A model generated the notes under the pieces. It was given only the letters and a program-made list of their open reading frames with translations. It did not search any database and was not told where the DNA came from. From NCBI GenBank assembly GCA_001896885.1, contig MKRJ01000011.1, forward strand, positions 16,265 to 80,264: a DNA stretch of 64,000 nucleotides. Direction: 5' to 3'. The position numbers and the translations under genes are program-made. The stretch is from Rhizobiales bacterium 65-79. GTDB taxonomy: Bacteria > Pseudomonadota > Alphaproteobacteria > Rhizobiales > Rhizobiaceae. This document shows positions 45,121 to 55,000 of this stretch, one piece after another. Numbering within the stretch: the first letter of the stretch is position 1; every line of letters starts with the position of its first letter.

Positions 45121-46625
45121 TGCTCGTCCTCGACCATGATCGCGCCGGCGGCTACTGGGGTTCGGTCTACGTCTTCACGGCCCTGAAGGGTCTGCAGGTG
45201 ATCATCGACGGGCCGGTCGGCTGCGAGAACCTGCCGGTGACCTCGGTCCTGCACTACACCGATGCCCTGCCGCCGCACGAATTGCCGATCGTCGTCACCG
45301 GGCTTGCCGAGGAAGAGCTCGGCCAGAAGGGCACCGAACAGGCAATGAAGCGCGCGCATGCGACGCTCGATCCGACCAAGCCGAGCGTCGTCGTCACCGG
45401 CTCGATCGCCGAGATGATCGGCGGCGGCGTGACGCCGGAAGGCACCCGGATCATGCGCTTCCTGCCGCGCACGATCGATGAGGACCAGTGGCAGAGCGCC
45501 GACAGGGCGCTGGCCTGGCTGTGGAAGGAATTCGGGCAGAAGGCCAAGAAGCCCAGGAAGGCCGCCCCCAAGCCGGACGGCGCAAAGGCCGAAGCCGCGA
45601 AACCGGAAGCATCCACGACGGCTGGGCAGCAACGCGCCAGGCCGAGGGTGAACATCATCGGCGCCATCTACGGCACCTTCAACATGCCCTCCGATCTCGC
45701 CGAGATCAGGCGGCTGGTGGAAGGCATCGGCTGCGAGGTCAACCTGGTCTTTCCGCTCGGCACCGACGTCGCCGATACCGGCAAGCTTGCCGGCGCGGAC
45801 GTCAATGTCTGCCTCTACCGCGAATTCGGCCGCAAGCTCTGCGAGGCGCTCGACAAGCCCTATCTGCAAGCCCCCATCGGTCTTCATTCGACGACCGCGT
45901 TCCTGCGCAAGCTGGGCGAACTGACCGGGCTCGATCCGGAGCCGTTCATCGCGCGCGAGAAGATGACGACGATCAAGCCGCTATGGGATCTGTGGCGCTC
46001 GGTGACGCAGGATTTCTACGCCACGGCGAGCTTCGGCATCGTCGCCAACGAGACTTACGCACGCGGTATTCGCAACTACCTCGAAAACGACATGGGCTTC
46101 CCCTGTGCGTTCTCCTTCGCTCGCCGGGCGGGGGAAAAGACGCACAATGACGAAGTCCGCAAGGCGATCCGCGAGAAGCAGCCGCTGATCCTGTTCGGCT
46201 CCTTCAACGAGCGCATGTATTCGGCGGAGGCGGGCGGGCGCTCGTCCTTCATCCCCGCCTCCTTCCCGGGCGCCATCATCCGCCGCCATACCGGTACGCC
46301 GTTCATGGGCTATGCCGGCGCCACCTATCTCGTCCAGGAAATCTGCAACGGCCTGTTCGACGCGCTGTTCAGGATCCTGCCGCTCGGGACGGACCTCGAC
46401 AAGGTCGAGGCGACCCCGGCGCGGCTGCACCGCGAACTGCCATGGGAGCGGGATGCCCAGGCCCTGATGGACAAGGCCGTCGACGCGCAGCCGGTCCTGG
46501 TGCGGATTTCGGCGGCCAAGCGCCTGCGCGACAGGACGGAGGGGCTTGCCCGAAAGGCGGGCGAGGAACGTGTGACGGCAGAGCGGATGAGGGAGGCCCT
46601 CGCCAGCGAGCTCAAGCCGGCCTGA
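45120..46625 (+). CDS. bchZ: Chlorophyllide reductase subunit Z
   Basis: The protein has 501 residues. The start [20 protein letters not shown] and the cluster-ligand region [20 protein letters not shown] are characteristic. A lysine/alanine-rich insert (about residues 140-170) separates two domains. It partners BchY. The puf operon starts 47 bases downstream, so bchCXYZ-puf is probably a superoperon. Confidence 0.96.
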   Translation: MLVLDHDRAGGYWGSVYVFTALKGLQVIIDGPVGCENLPVTSVLHYTDALPPHELPIVVTGLAEEELGQKGTEQAMKRAHATLDPTKPSVVVTGSIAEMIGGGVTPEGTRIMRFLPRTIDEDQWQSADRALAWLWKEFGQKAKKPRKAAPKPDGAKAEAAKPEASTTAGQQRARPRVNIIGAIYGTFNMPSDLAEIRRLVEGIGCEVNLVFPLGTDVADTGKLAGADVNVCLYREFGRKLCEALDKPYLQAPIGLHSTTAFLRKLGELTGLDPEPFIAREKMTTIKPLWDLWRSVTQDFYATASFGIVANETYARGIRNYLENDMGFPCAFSFARRAGEKTHNDEVRKAIREKQPLILFGSFNERMYSAEAGGRSSFIPASFPGAIIRRHTGTPFMGYAGATYLVQEICNGLFDALFRILPLGTDLDKVEATPARLHRELPWERDAQALMDKAVDAQPVLVRISAAKRLRDRTEGLARKAGEERVTAERMREALASELKPA

Positions 46626-46672
46626 AGGCGCGGTTGGTCGCAGGCGGGACGAGGAATGCAAGGAGGAACGAG

Positions 46673-46906
46673 ATGGCAATAGTGGATTACAGGCAGCCGC
46701 GGCCATACGACAGGAACCGGGCGGAAAGGCGCGAAGCGTTTCTCATCTCCTGCATCGCCTATCCGCTGCTTCTTTTCTATTTCGCCGTCTCGAGCGTGCT
46801 GCCGAAAGGTTGGGGAGGCTTTTCGTCTCGCCGCCAGCCGCGCCGCTCCGTGTTCAGCGAGGCCAGGTCGGCGGTCAACAGCTGTATCCCCTTCATCTTC
46901 AGGTGA
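46673..46906 (+). CDS. Small membrane protein at the pufQ position
   Basis: ATG 46673 has AAGGAGGAACGAG directly upstream. The 77-residue protein has an N-terminal basic segment (MAIVDYRQPRPYDRNRAERR), one membrane span (EAFLISCIAYPLLLFYFAVS) and a basic tail. Length, single span and position between bchZ and pufB match PufQ, which stimulates bacteriochlorophyll synthesis in Rhodobacter, but sequence resemblance is weak. Treat as PufQ-like by position. Confidence 0.6.
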   Translation: MAIVDYRQPRPYDRNRAERREAFLISCIAYPLLLFYFAVSSVLPKGWGGFSSRRQPRRSVFSEARSAVNSCIPFIFR

Positions 46907-47088
46907 GCGACGTGCGCGATCCACACGCAGAACGTGTCCACCGGATACGCGAAGGCGGGTCGAAAGATTTCATGGTTCCAGGCGGATAGCCGCCCGGGAA
47001 ACGCCGCTGCCCCGACACGGCATCGGCAAGATGGCTGCACGGGTTCGTGCGGCAACCGGCCGCAAGGCCAAATTGAAAGGAGGTAGAA

Positions 47089-47307
47089 ATGCCTGAGAAC
47101 GAAAGATCCCTCTCGGGCCTGACCGAAGCTGAAGCAAGGGAGTTCCACTCCGTCTTCATGACTAGCTTTTTGGTGTTCGTGGTCATTGCCGCGATCGCTC
47201 ACATCCTCGCCTGGATGTGGCGGCCCTGGCTGCCAGGCCCGAAAGGCTATGCATTGCTCGATACGGGCGTCGCCCATGTCAGCGCTCTTGTGTCCATGCT
47301 GACATAG
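47089..47307 (+). CDS. pufB: LH1 antenna beta polypeptide
   Basis: The 72-residue protein has the LH1-beta signature [10 protein letters not shown] at the N-terminus, one span, and the bacteriochlorophyll-ligand His38 in [16 protein letters not shown] strong AAAGGAGG site precedes the ATG. It is 12 bases before pufA. It forms the core antenna ring around the reaction centre in the membrane. The C-terminal tail (about 20 residues) is longer than usual. Confidence 0.95.
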   Translation: MPENERSLSGLTEAEAREFHSVFMTSFLVFVVIAAIAHILAWMWRPWLPGPKGYALLDTGVAHVSALVSMLT

Positions 47308-47319
47308 GAGGAAAGCACA

Positions 47320-47514
47320 ATGTGGAGACTTTGGCTTCTATTCGATCCGCGCAGAACGCTGATCGCGTTGTTCTTGTTCCTGTTCGTGCTGGCGCTGGTG
47401 ATTCATTTCATCCTGCTCAGCACCAATCGGTTCAATTGGCTCGAAGGGCCAAAAGCAGCAACGCCGGCACCGGCGGCGTCTCTCATCATCGAGCAGACGA
47501 CGAACTTTGCCTGA
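47320..47514 (+). CDS. pufA: LH1 antenna alpha polypeptide
   Basis: The 64-residue protein opens [20 protein letters not shown], has one membrane span and bacteriochlorophyll-ligand His29 ([16 protein letters not shown]). An AGGAGG site precedes the start. The C-terminal tail is alanine/proline-rich. Its stop overlaps the first intercistronic hairpin (47513-47535). Confidence 0.95.
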   Translation: MWRLWLLFDPRRTLIALFLFLFVLALVIHFILLSTNRFNWLEGPKAATPAPAASLIIEQTTNFA

Positions 47515-47586
47515 TCGCGCGTCAGGCGCGCGATCCAATCGGAAAGACCGGCGCGGGCGGACTGCCCAGGCTACCGCCCGCACCTT
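47513..47586 (+). promoter_or_regulatory. Tandem RNA hairpins between pufA and pufL
   Basis: Hairpin 1 has perfect 9-base arms (47513-47521 and 47527-47535, loop TCAGG). Hairpin 2 has 8-base arms GCGGGCGG (47553-47560) and CCGCCCGC (47574-47581), followed by ACCTTTTT. In Rhodobacter, hairpins here protect pufBA mRNA and attenuate read-through into pufLM, giving more antenna than reaction centre. Confidence 0.75.
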
Positions 47587-47640
47587 TTTCGCAAGGAGCG
47601 TTGCACCGCTCCGACAAGCCCTTTGGGGGAGTTTACGGCC

Positions 47641-48465
47641 ATGGCGATGCTCAGCTTTGAACGAAAATATCGTGTCAGGGGAGGGACCTTGATCGGCGGT
47701 GACCTGTTCGATTTCTGGGTCGGTCCGTTCTATGTCGGCTTCTTCGGCGTGACGACGATATTTTTCGCGTCTCTCGGCATCGCCTTGATCGTCTATGGCG
47801 CGGCGATCGGACCGACCTGGAACCTCTGGCAAATCAGCATCAATCCGCCGGATTTGAAATACGGTCTCAGCTTTGCTCCCTTGAAGGAAGGGGGGCTCTG
47901 GCAGGTCATCACGATCTGCGCCCTCGGCGCCTTCGTTTCGTGGGCACTCAGGCAGGTCGAAATCGCCCGGAAACTGGGAATGGGCCTGCATGTGCCCTTT
48001 GCATTCAGTTTTGCGATCCTCGCCTATTTCACGCTCGAGGTCATCCGGCCGGTGCTCCTGGGCGCATGGGGCAACGCATTTCCTTACGGGATCATCACCC
48101 ATCTCGATTGGGTGTCCAACACCGGCTACTCCTACGGCAATTTCCACTACAACCCCGTCCACATGATCGCGGTGTCGTTCTTCTTCACGAACTGCCTTGC
48201 CCTGGCGCTGCACGGATCGCTGATCCTGTCGGCGACAAACCCGAAGAAGGGCGAAACGGTAAAGACGGCCGAGCATGAGAACAGCTATTTCCGCGATACG
48301 ATCGGCTATTCGATCGGCACGCTCGGGATACACCGCCTCGGCATGTTCCTGGCGATATCGGCGGCGTTCTTCAGCGCCATATGCATCGTCATTTCCGGAC
48401 CGTTGTGGGCTTCCGGCTGGCCGGAATGGTGGGACTGGTGGCAGCGCATCCCGATCTGGAAGTGA
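47641..48465 (+). CDS. pufL: Photosynthetic reaction centre L subunit
   Basis: ATG 47641 ([20 protein letters not shown]) gives 274 residues; a frame-open start at 47623 is less likely. Five membrane spans and the cofactor ligands are conserved: the glutamate in YFTLEVIRP, His in [10 protein letters not shown] and ALHGSL (bacteriochlorophylls), and the iron-site histidines AEHENSYF and GIHRLG. It forms the type II reaction-centre core with PufM. Confidence 0.97.
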   Translation: MAMLSFERKYRVRGGTLIGGDLFDFWVGPFYVGFFGVTTIFFASLGIALIVYGAAIGPTWNLWQISINPPDLKYGLSFAPLKEGGLWQVITICALGAFVSWALRQVEIARKLGMGLHVPFAFSFAILAYFTLEVIRPVLLGAWGNAFPYGIITHLDWVSNTGYSYGNFHYNPVHMIAVSFFFTNCLALALHGSLILSATNPKKGETVKTAEHENSYFRDTIGYSIGTLGIHRLGMFLAISAAFFSAICIVISGPLWASGWPEWWDWWQRIPIWK

Positions 48466-48470
48466 CCGTC

Positions 48471-48581
48471 ATGATCGCTCGGACGGTTTTGCAGAACATC
48501 GAAAGCGAAAAAGAATATTCGCCATGGCCGAAATTAGGCGGGCGCATGGCGGCCTCCGGGAAGGAGATCCTCAATGGCTGA
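48471..48581 (+). CDS. Possible 36-codon leader ORF between pufL and pufM
   Basis: An ATG at 48471, eight bases after a GGAAG, reads 36 codons ([16 protein letters not shown]...) and stops at 48579-48581, overlapping the pufM start by eight bases. It fills the unusual 108-base gap between pufL and pufM. No family is recognised; it may be noncoding or a translational coupler. Confidence 0.3.
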   Translation: MIARTVLQNIESEKEYSPWPKLGGRMAASGKEILNG

Positions 48582-49500
48582 GTACCAGAACATCTTCACG
48601 CGCGTTCAAATACGCGGCGGCGCCGATTTGGGCGTGCCGCTGGAGCCTGGCATCTGGGATCGCCAGGGGCGGCCGCGCTTCTCCTACTGGCTGGGCAAGA
48701 TAGGCGACGCCCAGATCGGGCCGCTCTATCTCGGGACACTCGGCCTGGCGTCGCTGATGTGCGGCTTCGTCGCCATCGAAATCATCGGCCTCAACATGCT
48801 GGCCTCGGTCAACTGGAGCCCGCAGGAATTCATCAGGCAGTTCTTCTGGCTCTCGCTGCAACCGCCGCTGCCGAAATATGGGCTGAAGATATTGCCGCCG
48901 CTCAGGGAAGGCGGCTGGTGGCTGATGGCCGGCTTCTTCATGACCTCGGCCATCCTGCTCTGGTGGGCGCGCATGTACCGCCGGGCCAGGGCGCTCGGCT
49001 TGGGCACGCATGTGGCCTGGGCCTTTGCTTCGGCGATATGGCTTTACCTGGTGCTGGGCTTCATACGCCCGTTGCTGATGGGCTCGTGGAGCGAGGCTGT
49101 TCCGTTCGGAATCTTTCCGCACCTCGATTGGACGAACAACTTTTCCCTCAACCACGGCAATTTGTTCTACAACCCCTTCCATATGCTCTCGATCGCTTTC
49201 CTCTATGGTTCGGCGGTCCTGTTCGCGATGCACGGCGCCACGATCCTGGCCGTCAGCCGCCTGGGCGGCGAACGCGAGATAGAGCAGATCGTCGACAGGG
49301 GAACGGCGGCCGAGCGCGCCGCCCTGTTCTGGCGCTGGACCATGGGGTTCAACGCGACGATGGAATCGGTCCATCGCTGGGCCTGGTGGTTCGCCATACT
49401 CTGCCCGCTCGCCGGAGGCATCGGGATCCTGATGAGCGGGACCGTGGTCGACAACTGGTTTGAATGGGGCCAGAAGCACGGCCTTGCGCCAATGCAGTGA
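48574..49500 (+). CDS. pufM: Photosynthetic reaction centre M subunit
   Basis: The 308-residue protein has a strong AAGGAG site before the ATG. Conserved regions include [40 protein letters not shown] (ligand histidine), FAMHGAT and the iron-site [11 protein letters not shown]. It completes the L/M heterodimer. No cytochrome subunit (pufC) or pufX follows; the next gene is convergent idi. Confidence 0.97.
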   Translation: MAEYQNIFTRVQIRGGADLGVPLEPGIWDRQGRPRFSYWLGKIGDAQIGPLYLGTLGLASLMCGFVAIEIIGLNMLASVNWSPQEFIRQFFWLSLQPPLPKYGLKILPPLREGGWWLMAGFFMTSAILLWWARMYRRARALGLGTHVAWAFASAIWLYLVLGFIRPLLMGSWSEAVPFGIFPHLDWTNNFSLNHGNLFYNPFHMLSIAFLYGSAVLFAMHGATILAVSRLGGEREIEQIVDRGTAAERAALFWRWTMGFNATMESVHRWAWWFAILCPLAGGIGILMSGTVVDNWFEWGQKHGLAPMQ

Positions 49501-49509
49501 CCCCCGGAT

Positions 49510-49533
49510 CCCGGCGGGGTTGTGCCTGCCGGG
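49510..49533 (+). terminator. Stem-loop directly after pufM
   Basis: Arms 49510-49518 (CCCGGCGGG) and 49525-49533 (CCTGCCGGG) pair with one G-U, loop GTTGTG, ten bases after the pufM stop. There is no T-tract, so it more likely stabilises the 3' end of puf mRNA than terminates alone. Confidence 0.6.
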
Positions 49534-49627
49534 CCGGGCTCCTGAGTTCGTCGCACGGTCTCGCAGGCACGCGGCGGACGAAGCCGGAACGACAAGTCCC
49601 TCCTGCCGTTCCGGCACCTCATCCGAC

Positions 49628-49659
49628 CCGACCCCTGGCAAGTCAGGGGTCGGTTTTTT
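49628..49659 (+). terminator. Rho-independent terminator of the puf operon
   Basis: Perfect 10-base stem CCGACCCCTG (49628-49637) / CAGGGGTCGG (49644-49653), six-base loop and TTTTTT (49654-49659). It separates the plus-strand puf operon from the convergent minus-strand idi. Confidence 0.92.
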
Positions 49660-49732
49660 GCATTCGGAGCTCAGGTTTTTGCGGAGGCTTTCCGACCGGA
49701 TCCGATCGAGGTTCCGGTAAATGAAGGCCAGC

Positions 49733-50329
49733 TCATCCGGCCGGATCGAGCGTCATTTCAGCCCAGCGATCGAGATAGATTTTCAGCCAGGGCGTGAAGC
49801 GGTGGGGCTGGTCAAGGACTTGGCGCCGCAGCGCGTCCTGTCCCACCCAGGCAACCTCCTCGACTTCGTCGCGGTTGAAGCCTGAAACGACGAAAGGCTC
49901 GGCGACGTCACCGCGAAAGACGTGCACCCTTTCATTTTCGATCAGCCCGTTTCCGACGTCGGCCTTGTAGTCGACCACCGCGCGCGGCTCCAGCGCAAGG
50001 GTCATTCCGACCTCCTCGAAAAGCCTGCGGTGCGCGCAATCGTTCGGGCTTTCGCTCCAGTGCGGGTGGGTGCAACAGGTGTTGGCCCACAATCCTCCAC
50101 AATGGTACTTGCCGGCCGCCCGCTTCTGGATGAGGAGCTTGCCGCCGGCGAAGACGAAGACGGAAACGGCCAGGTGCCGCTGGCCGCGGCGGTGCGCTTC
50201 GAGCTTGCCGATCGGAAACAGCGAACCGTCGTCGGCGATGGCGGGTATCGTCAGCGTCTCTTCGGCCGGGGCCGATGCTCTCGCGATGGCCCCGGGATCG
50301 CCGGCCCTGCGTGCGCCGGAATGTCTCAT
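49733..50329 (-). CDS. idi: Isopentenyl-diphosphate delta-isomerase (type 1)
   Basis: ATG 50329 overlaps the hemA stop (ATGA); 198 residues. The Nudix-like core has the catalytic cysteine in [13 protein letters not shown] and the glutamate region RRLFEEVGM. It interconverts IPP and DMAPP for carotenoid and phytol-type chain synthesis. It is the last gene of the bchB-to-idi superoperon and converges on the puf terminator. Confidence 0.95.
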   Translation of the reverse strand: MRHSGARRAGDPGAIARASAPAEETLTIPAIADDGSLFPIGKLEAHRRGQRHLAVSVFVFAGGKLLIQKRAAGKYHCGGLWANTCCTHPHWSESPNDCAHRRLFEEVGMTLALEPRAVVDYKADVGNGLIENERVHVFRGDVAEPFVVSGFNRDEVEEVAWVGQDALRRQVLDQPHRFTPWLKIYLDRWAEMTLDPAG

Positions 50330-51540
50330 GCCACGGCGCGAGAGATGGCACAGCGCGACCAGAGGTCGGAAAGCGCCCCGATCAGATGATCGATGTCGGC
50401 ATCGGAATGCAGGGGCGAGGGAGTGATGCGCAGCCGCTCGGTCTTGCGCGGCACGGTCGGATAATTGATCGGCTGGACATAGATGCCGTAATTGTCGAGT
50501 AGCAGATCGCTGATCCGTTTGCACTTGACCGGATCGCCCACCATCACCGGCACGATATGGCTTGGGTTGGACATGAAGGGGATGCCCAGCCGGTCCAGCC
50601 GGCCCCTGACCTTCCGGACGCGATCCTGGTGCCTGGCGCGTTCGAAACCGCTCTCCTTGAGATGCATGACGGAGGCGCGCGCGCCGGCGGCGACCGCGGG
50701 CGGCAGCGCGGTGGTGAAGATGAAGCCGGAGGCGAAGCTGCGGATGAAGTCGCACATGGCCGCCGAGCCGGCGATATAGCCGCCGACGACGCCGAAGGCC
50801 TTGCCGAGCGTGCCCTCTATGATCGTCAGCCTGTCCATGACGCCCTCGCGCTCGGCGATGCCGCCGCCGCGCGGGCCGTAGAGGCCGACAGCGTGGACCT
50901 CGTCGAGATAGGTCATCGCGCCATGCTTCTCGGCGACGTCGAGGATGTCGCGGATCGGCGCGACGTCGCCATCCATGGAATAGACGCTTTCGAACGCGAC
51001 CAGCTTCGGGACGTCGGCGCCGTATTCGCCAAGCAGCCGATCGAGATCCCTGGGATCATTATGCCGCCACAGTCGTTTTTCGGCCCTGCAGTGGCGGATG
51101 CCTTCGATCATCGAGGCGTGATTGCCTTCGTCGGAAAATATCACGCAGCCCGGGATTTGGCTGCCCAGCGTGGACAAGGACGCCCAGTTCGAAACATAAC
51201 CGGAGGTGAACAGCAGCGCCGCTTCCTTGCCGTGAAGGTCGGCCAGCTCGCGCTCCAGGAGCACATGGTAGTGGTTGGTGCCGGAAATGTTGCGCGTGCC
51301 GCCCGCTCCGGCGCCGCATTTGTCCAACGCTTCGTGCATAGCGGCAATCACCTTGGGGTGCTGGCCCATGCCGAGATAGTCGTTCGAGCACCAGACGGTG
51401 ACGTCGCTGATTTCGTTGCCCAGATAGCGCGTGGCGCGAGGAAAACGACCGGACTGCCGCTCCAGCTCGGCGAATACCCGATAACGACCCTCGCCATGAA
51501 GGCCGTCGAGCTTCGTGGCGAAAAAGGCTTCGAAGTTCAT
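50326..51540 (-). CDS. hemA: 5-aminolevulinate synthase
   Basis: ATG 51540 ([20 protein letters not shown]) gives 404 residues; the frame open to 51756 is upstream read-through. The PLP lysine lies in [19 protein letters not shown], and [20 protein letters not shown] is conserved. It condenses glycine and succinyl-CoA, the first tetrapyrrole step in alphaproteobacteria. It lies between puhE and idi within the photosynthesis superoperon, so this copy is probably phototrophy-specific. Confidence 0.96.
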   Translation of the reverse strand: MNFEAFFATKLDGLHGEGRYRVFAELERQSGRFPRATRYLGNEISDVTVWCSNDYLGMGQHPKVIAAMHEALDKCGAGAGGTRNISGTNHYHVLLERELADLHGKEAALLFTSGYVSNWASLSTLGSQIPGCVIFSDEGNHASMIEGIRHCRAEKRLWRHNDPRDLDRLLGEYGADVPKLVAFESVYSMDGDVAPIRDILDVAEKHGAMTYLDEVHAVGLYGPRGGGIAEREGVMDRLTIIEGTLGKAFGVVGGYIAGSAAMCDFIRSFASGFIFTTALPPAVAAGARASVMHLKESGFERARHQDRVRKVRGRLDRLGIPFMSNPSHIVPVMVGDPVKCKRISDLLLDNYGIYVQPINYPTVPRKTERLRITPSPLHSDADIDHLIGALSDLWSRCAISRAVA

Positions 51541-51620
51541 GGTCTTTCCTCTCTTGCTGCTCTTGTCATTTCCGGCCTGTCCCCGGCCGGCCGGTCGTTC
51601 TGTGCTTCGCGCGGCCTGCA

Positions 51621-52484
51621 TCAATGGACCGACCGCAGGCTTGCTATCGGGGTAGGCGAATGAGGTTTCGGATGGTCGTGGCGGCGTCCGTCGTGGCACC
51701 TGGCGTCCGGCGCGGGCTCGGCGCGCGCCTGGCGCGATTTCATGCTCCAGTTCCACATCGCCTCGGCAGGAATCGGCAGAACCAGGAACCAGTGCTCGAG
51801 TATCGCCAGCGCCATCATCGTCGCCAGGAAGGTGAACCCGGTTTGCCGGTGCGGATCCACGGCTATTGCCGCCTCGGTTGCCAGCACCGAACAGATCACC
51901 GTCGAGATGGAAACCGAAAACGGAAACAGAAGGTTCATCGGCCTGTTGTTCAAAAAGCTTTTAAGGTAGGCCAGATGCGGCGGCAGGAAGTGGGCGTTGA
52001 GGTTGCGCACGCCGAAGAAAACATTGAGCCGCGCGCTCTCGTGCATCCACCATAGGATGACGAAGGTCCAGAGCCCGATCTTGTTGGCGCCGCTCCATGT
52101 CAGCGCCGCGATGACGGCGAACGAGGCCAGTATGGCGAGCTCGTGCCAGAGGCTGACCTGGATCGCGTGGCCGAAATGCGCCCAGCCCGAGCAGCCGTCC
52201 GCGCAAGCATGTTTGCGCGGGCCGGTGACGTAGCCCGTGTAGAAACTCATCTCATGCCAGCCCCAGGCGACGAGCGCTGAAGCGAAAGCCACGTACGCCC
52301 CTCTCACCGTGGTGTCGTCGCCGCTGATCCAGAATCCGTAGAAGGCGGCGGCGAGCAGCGCGGTGGCGCCCAGCATGCTCCATTTGAATGTCGGACGCGG
52401 CAATCCGTCGAGATAGATGATCAGTCCGGTGGAGAACCACCAGACGAACAGCGCGAACAGGATGGGGCCCATATAGGCTGTCAC
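51621..52484 (-). CDS. puhE: PuhE photosynthetic complex assembly protein
   Basis: GTG 52484 ([20 protein letters not shown]) has GGAGG five bases upstream; 287 residues with about seven membrane spans. Conserved PuhE patterns [19 protein letters not shown] and [19 protein letters not shown] are present. It sits between acsF and hemA as in Rhodobacter. It influences reaction-centre assembly and bacteriochlorophyll synthesis. Confidence 0.9.
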   Translation of the reverse strand: MTAYMGPILFALFVWWFSTGLIIYLDGLPRPTFKWSMLGATALLAAAFYGFWISGDDTTVRGAYVAFASALVAWGWHEMSFYTGYVTGPRKHACADGCSGWAHFGHAIQVSLWHELAILASFAVIAALTWSGANKIGLWTFVILWWMHESARLNVFFGVRNLNAHFLPPHLAYLKSFLNNRPMNLLFPFSVSISTVICSVLATEAAIAVDPHRQTGFTFLATMMALAILEHWFLVLPIPAEAMWNWSMKSRQARAEPAPDARCHDGRRHDHPKPHSPTPIASLRSVH

Positions 52485-52494
52485 CCCCACCTCC

Positions 52495-53562
52495 CTACCA
52501 GACCGGCTGCATGCGGCTGGTCTCGGGCAGGTCGTTGCCCTTGGCGGGAATGATGAACAGGCCGGCGAAGGTCCGGAACGCCGCCATGCCGAGCCCGAGG
52601 CGCTTGATGCGTGCGGCGGCCCCACTCTGCTTGGCGAGGACGGAAGCCCTGTCGTTGATGGCGCGCAGCTTCTCCAGACCCTTGCGGAATCTGGGGTGGT
52701 TGATGTCGAGCACCAGCGGGAAGACCTGCCTGGATATTTCGTTGGTCAGGTGGAATACCTTGTAGTCGTATTCCGTCGGATCGATGCCGAGCGCCTTGTG
52801 GAATTCCGGCCGCGCGTGGTCGCGCACATACATCGTCGCATAGACCGCAAGCAGGAAGAACCGCACCCACAACCGGTTTAGACCCTTCAAATATTGCGGG
52901 TTGGCGCGCATCAGCAGCGCGAAGGCCTCGCCGTGGCGGAACTCGTCGTTGCACCATTTCTCGAACCATTTGAAGATTGGATGGAAGCGCTGCTCGGGAT
53001 GGCGCTCCAGGTGGCGGAAGATGGTGATGTAGCGGGCGTAGCCGATCTTCTCCGACAGATAGGTGGCGTAGAAGATGAACTTGGGCCGGAAATAGGTGTA
53101 CTTCTTCGCCTTGGTCAGGAAGCCGAGATTGACGCCGATGCCGAACTCCTTCAGCGCGTCGTTGATGAAGCCGGCGTGCCGCGCCTCGTCGCGGCTCATA
53201 TAGGAAAACAGCCGCACGATTTCCGGGTTCTTGCTGCGCTTCTTCATCTCCTTGTAGAGCACGCAGCCGGAGAACTCCGCCGTCAGTGAAGACACCATGA
53301 AATCGGTGAATTCGTTGCGCAGGCCTTCCGGCAGCGCCTCGAAGTCGATGCGATCCCAGTTCTCGTTCTGCTTGAAGTGCCCCTTGTTCGGGTCGCTCTC
53401 CATCTCGGAGAGCAGTGCGTCCCATTCCTTGCGCACGCCCGATACGTCCATCTTGTCCAGGGCTTCGAAGTCGGTGGTGTAGAAGCGCGGCGACAAAAGC
53501 GTCGATTCGCGAGCCATGCCGTCGGTGTCCCTCGCCCGCAGCGACATTTTCTCGATGGTCAT
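52495..53562 (-). CDS. acsF: Aerobic (O2-dependent) Mg-protoporphyrin IX monomethyl ester cyclase
   Basis: ATG 53562 ([20 protein letters not shown]) has AGGAG upstream; 355 residues. Di-iron ferritin-like motifs [12 protein letters not shown] and [11 protein letters not shown] are intact. It forms the isocyclic ring E using O2. No anaerobic bchE is in the window. It overlaps the upstream 100-aa gene by four bases. Confidence 0.95.
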   Translation of the reverse strand: MTIEKMSLRARDTDGMARESTLLSPRFYTTDFEALDKMDVSGVRKEWDALLSEMESDPNKGHFKQNENWDRIDFEALPEGLRNEFTDFMVSSLTAEFSGCVLYKEMKKRSKNPEIVRLFSYMSRDEARHAGFINDALKEFGIGVNLGFLTKAKKYTYFRPKFIFYATYLSEKIGYARYITIFRHLERHPEQRFHPIFKWFEKWCNDEFRHGEAFALLMRANPQYLKGLNRLWVRFFLLAVYATMYVRDHARPEFHKALGIDPTEYDYKVFHLTNEISRQVFPLVLDINHPRFRKGLEKLRAINDRASVLAKQSGAAARIKRLGLGMAAFRTFAGLFIIPAKGNDLPETSRMQPVW

Positions 53563-53861
53563 AGCTTTTCTCCTGAAGAGAAGCTGAACTCCAAGAGTTC
53601 CATGAATTCGAAATCCCCGGTCATCCTGACCCACAGGCGCTCCGGCGCGCTTGCCCTGGTCACCGTCGCGGTGCGCCGCAGCTTCAGGCGTTCGCCGAAA
53701 GGCACCACGATCTCGTCCCCATGCACGTGCACCTCGTCGCCCGGCTCGACGGTCAGGCCTTCGAGCTCGACATGGGCATGCAGGCTTTCCCAGGTATGCT
53801 CGATCTCGATCGTGCAGGGCACGTCGACGACCGTGCGTCCGAGTCTCAGAGCCTCGATCAT
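53559..53861 (-). CDS. Conserved 100-residue protein between puhC and acsF
   Basis: ATG 53861 to stop 53559, 100 residues, with four-base overlaps on both sides (puhC and acsF). The soluble acidic protein opens [20 protein letters not shown] and has [20 protein letters not shown] small gene of this kind occupies the same position in many purple-bacterial clusters. Function unknown; coupling suggests a role with AcsF or assembly. Confidence 0.88.
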   Translation of the reverse strand: MIEALRLGRTVVDVPCTIEIEHTWESLHAHVELEGLTVEPGDEVHVHGDEIVVPFGERLKLRRTATVTRASAPERLWVRMTGDFEFMELLEFSFSSGEKL

Positions 53862-54313
53862 TGCGTTGTCCTTTCGTGGTCTATCAGTTCCGCGAACACT
53901 CCTTCGTTGGAAGGACCGAACGCATTGAGAAGCATGGTCCGGCCGGTCAGGCTGTCTTGCAGGTAGAGGTCGCCATCCCTCATTCGCGTCAGGGTGAAAG
54001 GCGTCTCGCTGCCCAACCCGTCCCGCTTGCGCTCGTTGGCGAAGCTGCGCATCGTCACCCGGATGAAACCGCCGGCGCCGGGAGCGATGCGCTCTATTTT
54101 GGCGCCCGTCGCGGCGTCGGACACGAGGACCGCGCCATCCGGCAGGTCGCCGAAGCGAAGCTCCAGCGTCTGCTTGACGTTGGCCGGATCGATGAAGGCA
54201 GGCGCCGGGTCGTGGCGTTCGAGCGCCACCAGCACCACCACGGCGGCGATGAGACATCCGCATGCGATCGCCGGCTTTCTTTGCGGGTCTCTTGCGATGG
54301 CTGCTTGGCTCAT
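53858..54313 (-). CDS. puhC: PuhC photosynthetic complex assembly protein
   Basis: The 151-residue protein has an N-terminal membrane anchor ([20 protein letters not shown]) and a periplasmic domain with the PuhC pattern [19 protein letters not shown] and [16 protein letters not shown]. It promotes LH1/RC core complex assembly. It is 12 bases after puhB and overlaps the next ORF by four bases. Confidence 0.92.
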   Translation of the reverse strand: MSQAAIARDPQRKPAIACGCLIAAVVVLVALERHDPAPAFIDPANVKQTLELRFGDLPDGAVLVSDAATGAKIERIAPGAGGFIRVTMRSFANERKRDGLGSETPFTLTRMRDGDLYLQDSLTGRTMLLNAFGPSNEGVFAELIDHERTTQ

Positions 54314-54325
54314 CCTCTCCTCCTT

Positions 54326-55000
54326 TCAGGCCGCGACCGACGCGCCCGCCGGCATCGGCAGGCGATCCGTCTCCGCGACGGGCACGCGAACCTGGGCACG
54401 CGAAGCGGCAACGCCGGCTTCGGCCTCGAGTGCCGCGGCCAGCATCGGCACCACCGTCCCGGCGTCCTTAAGACAGCGCAGCATCGGCTGCGGGTTGCTG
54501 AAGCTCCAGGGCCGCACGTTCGGCCAGAGCACCAGCCAGGCGACGCGGTTGGGCTTGACCACCTTGAGCGCGATGCTGCCCCTGCCGTCCTTGGCTTTTT
54601 TCACCGAGGCCGCCCCGATCAGCGACAGCGGCAGGTTCAGCGTGATCGGCAGGGCCAGGCCGGAGCGGATGACGATGCGCCTGGTCGTCAGCGTGTAGAT
54701 CGTGCCGCGCGCGTAGAGGAAGGCGAGCAGGCAGAGGATGGCGATAGCGCCGGCGGCGACGCCGACAAGCCAGGCCGAATGCGTCAGCATGTCGGAAAGG
54801 CTGGCGTCGGCCGGGCTGGCCGACGTCAGATCCCAGGCCAGCAGCAGGGCGAAATAGACGGCCACCTTGCGGACGTGGAAGGCCGCGACGGCGAGCGGCC
54901 CCCATTCGGGCGAGCCCTGCCACAGCAATGTCTCCCCCTTGGGCAGCCTTTCAGGCAGACCGGGGATCGGCTCGAATGCATAGTCGTCATGGTCGTCCAT
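54326..55000 (-). CDS. puhB: PuhB photosynthetic complex assembly protein
   Basis: ATG 55000 overlaps the puhA stop; 224 residues. The family opening FEPIPGLPERLPKGETLLWQ and several spans with a bPH2-like segment (YTLTTRRIVIRSGLALP) are clear. It is a membrane factor for reaction-centre assembly. The C-terminal approx. 40 residues are alanine/valine-rich. Confidence 0.93.
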   Translation of the reverse strand: MDDHDDYAFEPIPGLPERLPKGETLLWQGSPEWGPLAVAAFHVRKVAVYFALLLAWDLTSASPADASLSDMLTHSAWLVGVAAGAIAILCLLAFLYARGTIYTLTTRRIVIRSGLALPITLNLPLSLIGAASVKKAKDGRGSIALKVVKPNRVAWLVLWPNVRPWSFSNPQPMLRCLKDAGTVVPMLAAALEAEAGVAASRAQVRVPVAETDRLPMPAGASVAA

